DNA from: a virus
Direction: 5' to 3' (one strand)
Virus record (IMG/VR): IMGVR_UViG_3300025684_000025
Location: 1-41,563 of that record
DNA length: 41,563 nucleotides
In this document: one piece after another, positions 37,793 through 41,563 of the stretch
How positions within the stretch are numbered: the first letter of the stretch is position 1
How the letters are laid out: the number at the start of each line of letters is the position of its first letter
Translations under genes and position numbers: made by a program
The notes under the pieces: model-generated
Seen by the model: the letters and a program-made list of their open reading frames with translations, nothing else
Database searches by the model: none
Told to the model about the DNA's origin: nothing

Positions 37793-40700
37793 ATGTCAAA
37801 CTTAAATTTTACAAATACAGAAATACTTAGACAACAATTGTTGTTGAGGAATTTAGGTAGTCCATATGGGTCACAGGCAACACTGCCTAAAGACTTTACT
37901 AGTTCGTCATTTGCGCAACAAAACACAAGTGATTATAGTGTTAGTGACTTACAGGATGTTTTAGAAGTTGGACAAAATGTACAGTCGACAATATCGAATT
38001 TAAACGAATATGGTCCTGACGAGTATTATTTACATAGTGTTAGTTCGGTACTTAATGGATTAGGAACAACATTAAATTATTTAGAGAGTTTTACACCAAC
38101 AAACGGTGGGGGACTTATTTCAATTATAAACAACGGAGCTTCAGAATCTAGTGATGATAGTGAAATGGTAAGAATTGCCAGAACACAACTACAAGGGTTA
38201 TCATTAGAAACCATGGGGGTTAAGTTAAAAAATTCTACATTAGGTAGGATTAATATATTAGATGCATTTACAAATTCAGATACCGCTACAGGGTTATTAA
38301 CGGGTAGAGAACCTCTAATTGAAAGAGACTACCAAATTACAGTACCAGGCAATCCAATTACGAGAGCAGCAGAATATTTAGGTAGAGTATCGGGAGGTGA
38401 ACTTCCGGTATCTTACATACCTGGTGAGTTCTTTGAGGGTAATGTGGATAAGGGTAATACTGAGAGATTCATTGACAAAGCAAAAGAGTTAACGGGTAAA
38501 ATACTAAACTTAGATTTTAGTAGTGGTAAAAAAAGTTATAGTCAGAAGTTATTACAATATACTTCAGGGGGACAAAAGTCTCGATTATTTAAGAGTGTAA
38601 ACTATAACAAATACCAACCAAATTTTGATTACACACCTAAAGAGGGTGGTGGTTTTATTAATAATGCTATTGATGCGGTGCAAGGATTAATTGGACTTAA
38701 TCCACAGGACGGAGCGTTCTACTTAGGGAGTGGTACGAACGACCCAGCAACCTTATTTAGTTTTGATGGTAGTACGACAACAGAAAAAGGATATATGGTC
38801 TCAGGACCCTCTACTATGGTTAAATTATTTGAGGGAGTAACTCCTTTAAATACATATCCAGAGAACGATAGAAATTACTTAGTTGGTACAAGTTCTAAAA
38901 ATGTTGAAACACAGTTCATATGGTTAGGTGATGACGATGTGGTTAGAGGAACTATTGATGGGGTGTCTGTACAATCAAACGAAAAAACATTACCTGAAAA
39001 TGGATTATTAGGTAAGACACAACAAATAGTACAAGAGGCGGGTGAGTTAAAAGGTGAAGATAGATTAAAACATCCTGGTCATATCATCAGTAATGTGGCG
39101 TATAAATACCACGATGGTTATAAGGTTATTTCTAAGGGTAATGCCGTTAGAGGTGAGGATGATGATTTTTGTCGTGTATGGACAAAAGACTATGGTTATG
39201 ATAGATACGGTAGGTTAGTTAGATATAAGGGGATACAAGACACTCAAAGACGTATAACAGGTTCTGTTATCAAGTCACAGATGATGCTGAATATAGGTCC
39301 AACAAGAGACGATGATGGTAATCCAATTAACTTTTTAAATGATGATGGTCAGAACTTATCCAAGTATATGTTCTCTATTGAGAACTTAGCATGGTCAGGT
39401 TCAGAAAAATTAAAGCAAAGACCAATTTGCGAACAAGGACCAAATGATGGTAGAATTATGTGGTTTCCTCCGTACGATATGAAGTATACGGATGATAATA
39501 GTGCAAATTGGACAACACATACATTCTTAGGAAGACCTGAGCCGATATATACGTATAATAATACTGAAAGGACAGGTACGTTAAGTTTTAAAGTGGTTGT
39601 TGACCACCCGACGATTTTTAATCTTTTGAGAAAAAAAGGTTTGGAAGACTTTGGAAAGGACGGTACCGGTGTGAAGAAGCAAGAACTATTGGATTCTTTT
39701 ATTGCCGGATGTAGTCATTTTGACATCTATGAATTAGCAACAAGATTCGCAACATTAGATTACAAAGATTTAAGAACGTTAACTGATTTTATAGGTGAAA
39801 ACCAAGACGGTAAGTTAAAAAGTGATAAGTTAGTAACAACTACAAATATAGAGGATGACACTGTTAATAAAATAGAAATCGAACCTGTATTTGGAAGAGA
39901 ACCTAAAGAAATACAGTTATATTGGTTTAATGATATTCCTGGACCTGGAAATTCTACTTCGACAGAGCCAGATAGTGAATTCAATGATGACTATACGACA
40001 TATAAGAATATGTTTAACGGCGAATACCAAGATAATGCGAATAAAATCACTAATGATATAATACCGAATACAACCGACTCACAACCTAACCTTAAATGGG
40101 AGAATAATGAGTTAGATGAGTTTAAGGGTATTTTAGAATCAATCGAAAAGGAAATAAAGAAAATTAAGGATGACGTTACAAAGACATTAAAACAAAGTGA
40201 CGAATTTGTATTCCAAATTAATATTACATCGACAACCTCAGCAGTTGCTAGTCAGTCGTATAACGATGCGTTAGCGAAAAGAAGGGCGGAGTCACTTAAA
40301 AAGTATTTGTTAGACGGCAAATATGATGAAAAAAGAATTAAGGTTACGGTTACAACAACAGGTGAGAATCCTGATTTTTCAGGTATTAATTGTCAGGAAG
40401 ACCAAATAAGAGTTAATTCTGATGTTGATGAGAGAATATACTCTAGGTCTGCAACTTATTGTAGAACCGCAAGGGCATCTATAACGGTTACGGGTAATCC
40501 AATAGAAGAAGAGATTATTAGAGGAAACACAACCATTGACCAAAAATACCCTATAGATAGGGACACAGTAAAGACACAAAGAGACAATACAGATGAATTA
40601 GTTGGTATTCTATTAAAAACAATGCATAGTGAGTGTGATTACTTCAAAGAGTTAAAAGAAACCGACCCTGTTGTGTTTGATAACTTAGTGGATAAGTTAC

Positions 40701-41563
40701 AATATTTTCACCCATCATTCCACTCAACAACACCTGAGGGATTAAATAAAAGATTAACCTTCTTACAACAGTGTTTAAGACCTGGTGAGACAATTAAGGT
40801 TTATGATGATGATAAAAACGAGATTACTGATATTTCATCAAACACTTCATTTGGTAGACCACCGGTATGTGTTTTAAGGATTGGTGACTTTTACCATAGT
40901 AAGATTATAGTAAACAATGTTAACATATCTTACGATGAGAATTTATGGGATATGAACCCTGAAGGTATTGGAATGCAACCTATGATTGCTTCGGTTAATA
41001 TGGGGGTTAAGTTTATTGGTGGACAGGGAATTTCTAACGTAATAAATGAACTACAAAACGCACTGTCATTTAACTACTATGCAAATACAGAGGTTTATGA
41101 TGGGATGGCAACAAAAACAGAAGGTGGTAGGAATACAGAAAAGTTAAAAGAAGAGGCGGGAAAAATGTCAGATGGGATTGATGATAGAGCTTTAGAGAAG
41201 TATGTGAACCAATTAAATAATCCTGAAATTTCTGAAGACAATGACCAATACTGGGGTAACTTAATTGATAGTCCCGAAGAGACGGATTATATACAATACA
41301 ACCAACTTTATAATGAGTTGATAAGTGATATTAACGAATATGTGAACACATTAACTAGTGAAGTTAAAACATTAACCGATAAACACGGCACTGTTGCTTT
41401 AATCACATTGTTTGATTTGGATGATAAGTCTTGGTTTAAAACTAACGTTAGAGTTGGGACCACCGATAGTGTTGACCTTAAGTTTATTGGTATAACTACT
41501 GAAGATTATAATGAGTATTTTACTAAGATTATTAGTAACGTTAGAGAACTTAATGAATCTGAT
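37793..41563 (+). CDS. Very large baseplate protein with OmpA-like domain (partial)
   Basis: Open from the ATG at 37793 to the window end without a stop: at least 1257 residues. Fourteen bases after the tape measure stop. The N-terminus (SNLNFTNTEILRQQLLLRNLGSPYG) is a possible docking segment. Residues 800-900 contain an OmpA/MotB-like unit, FVFQINITSTTSAV..SYNDALAKRRAESLKKYLLDG..DEKRIKV, with the N..L..RRA..v..yL pattern but without the usual aspartate after the first strand, and with a Cys-bearing insertion before the last strand (RTARASITVTG). Residues about 1020-1085 (RPPVCVLRIGDFYHSKIIVNNVNISYD, then GMQPMIASVNMGVKFIGG) match a tail-hub or tube-initiator segment common in phages of Bacteroidota. 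It probably forms the hub or cap where the tube starts. Confidence 0.7.
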   Translation, partial: MSNLNFTNTEILRQQLLLRNLGSPYGSQATLPKDFTSSSFAQQNTSDYSVSDLQDVLEVGQNVQSTISNLNEYGPDEYYLHSVSSVLNGLGTTLNYLESFTPTNGGGLISIINNGASESSDDSEMVRIARTQLQGLSLETMGVKLKNSTLGRINILDAFTNSDTATGLLTGREPLIERDYQITVPGNPITRAAEYLGRVSGGELPVSYIPGEFFEGNVDKGNTERFIDKAKELTGKILNLDFSSGKKSYSQKLLQYTSGGQKSRLFKSVNYNKYQPNFDYTPKEGGGFINNAIDAVQGLIGLNPQDGAFYLGSGTNDPATLFSFDGSTTTEKGYMVSGPSTMVKLFEGVTPLNTYPENDRNYLVGTSSKNVETQFIWLGDDDVVRGTIDGVSVQSNEKTLPENGLLGKTQQIVQEAGELKGEDRLKHPGHIISNVAYKYHDGYKVISKGNAVRGEDDDFCRVWTKDYGYDRYGRLVRYKGIQDTQRRITGSVIKSQMMLNIGPTRDDDGNPINFLNDDGQNLSKYMFSIENLAWSGSEKLKQRPICEQGPNDGRIMWFPPYDMKYTDDNSANWTTHTFLGRPEPIYTYNNTERTGTLSFKVVVDHPTIFNLLRKKGLEDFGKDGTGVKKQELLDSFIAGCSHFDIYELATRFATLDYKDLRTLTDFIGENQDGKLKSDKLVTTTNIEDDTVNKIEIEPVFGREPKEIQLYWFNDIPGPGNSTSTEPDSEFNDDYTTYKNMFNGEYQDNANKITNDIIPNTTDSQPNLKWENNELDEFKGILESIEKEIKKIKDDVTKTLKQSDEFVFQINITSTTSAVASQSYNDALAKRRAESLKKYLLDGKYDEKRIKVTVTTTGENPDFSGINCQEDQIRVNSDVDERIYSRSATYCRTARASITVTGNPIEEEIIRGNTTIDQKYPIDRDTVKTQRDNTDELVGILLKTMHSECDYFKELKETDPVVFDNLVDKLQYFHPSFHSTTPEGLNKRLTFLQQCLRPGETIKVYDDDKNEITDISSNTSFGRPPVCVLRIGDFYHSKIIVNNVNISYDENLWDMNPEGIGMQPMIASVNMGVKFIGGQGISNVINELQNALSFNYYANTEVYDGMATKTEGGRNTEKLKEEAGKMSDGIDDRALEKYVNQLNNPEISEDNDQYWGNLIDSPEETDYIQYNQLYNELISDINEYVNTLTSEVKTLTDKHGTVALITLFDLDDKSWFKTNVRVGTTDSVDLKFIGITTEDYNEYFTKIISNVRELNESD

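Noticed and set aside
1-41563. tRNA genes, CRISPR arrays, integrase or insertion sequences
   Set aside because: None could be recognised by eye. A tRNA could be missed without a covariance-model search; arrays of regular direct repeats and transposase motifs are absent.

Overview
The window is part of the genome of a T4-like contractile-tailed phage (myovirus) that most probably infects a member of the Bacteroidota. The T4-type parts list is clear: the C-terminus of major capsid protein gp23, a late sigma factor gp55, family B DNA polymerase gp43, tail sheath gp18, tail tube gp19, a gp26-like baseplate hub protein with a gp51-like partner, a tape measure protein, and gp13/gp14/gp15-like neck and tail-completion proteins. 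PhoH and dUTPase complete the usual T4-like accessory set. The host assignment rests on two promoters that match the Bacteroidota consensus exactly (TTTG, 19 bases, TANNTTTG), on the absence of obvious Shine-Dalgarno sequences, on a DUF4494-like protein, and on high A+T content.

Layout. 1-273: end of gene 23 and its terminator. 394-16524 (minus strand): a long run containing a cupin-like protein, a lysine-rich protein, structural and baseplate proteins including a gp5-like OB-fold protein, gp55, two glycosyltransferases, a HAD-like protein, PhoH, dUTPase, a degenerate HD protein, a third glycosyltransferase, and a group of small proteins including a stand-alone WYL domain. 16582-22932 (plus): a structural protein, a threonine-rich multidomain appendage protein, a BppU-like protein and DNA polymerase. 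22987-28250 (mostly minus): gp13-like neck protein, a putative PD-(D/E)XK nuclease, an unknown protein and an SNF2 helicase. Inside this block sits one plus-strand zinc-finger protein with its own host-type promoter. 28315-41563 (plus): gp14-like, gp15-like, sheath, a HAD phosphatase, tube, gp26-like, gp51-like, tape measure, and a very large baseplate protein that runs off the window. A hidden 52-residue minus-strand gene lies at 30092-30250.

Regulation. Two promoter classes can be read. DNA polymerase and the zinc-finger protein have host-type promoters. A different motif, consensus GATATTTAT, lies on the sense strand 4-44 bases before thirteen genes, nearly all structural or unknown, and I found none before polymerase, PhoH, dUTPase, the glycosyltransferases or the helicase. 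I propose it as the late promoter read by the gp55-like sigma factor. At several genes it is so close to the start codon that the mRNA would be leaderless.

Most interesting candidates: (1) this late-promoter motif; (2) a set of proteins (nuclease, WYL domain, HAD phosphatase, lysine-rich protein and others) whose first 8-15 residues look like T4 capsid-targeting sequences ending in (L/I)xE, suggesting a cargo packaged in the head and injected; (3) a zinc-finger protein and an SNF2 helicase in neighbouring genes that share two small N-terminal modules; (4) a Thr-rich, mucin-like virion protein in a genome that encodes three glycosyltransferases; (5) an ACTAGT/ACTGGT hexamer array between the HAD gene and gene 19; (6) a possible +1 frameshift joining gp26-like and gp51-like reading frames; (7) an OmpA-like domain inside the large baseplate protein. 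No tRNA, CRISPR array, integrase or insertion sequence was recognised, and no stretch above 300 bases lacks a gene.
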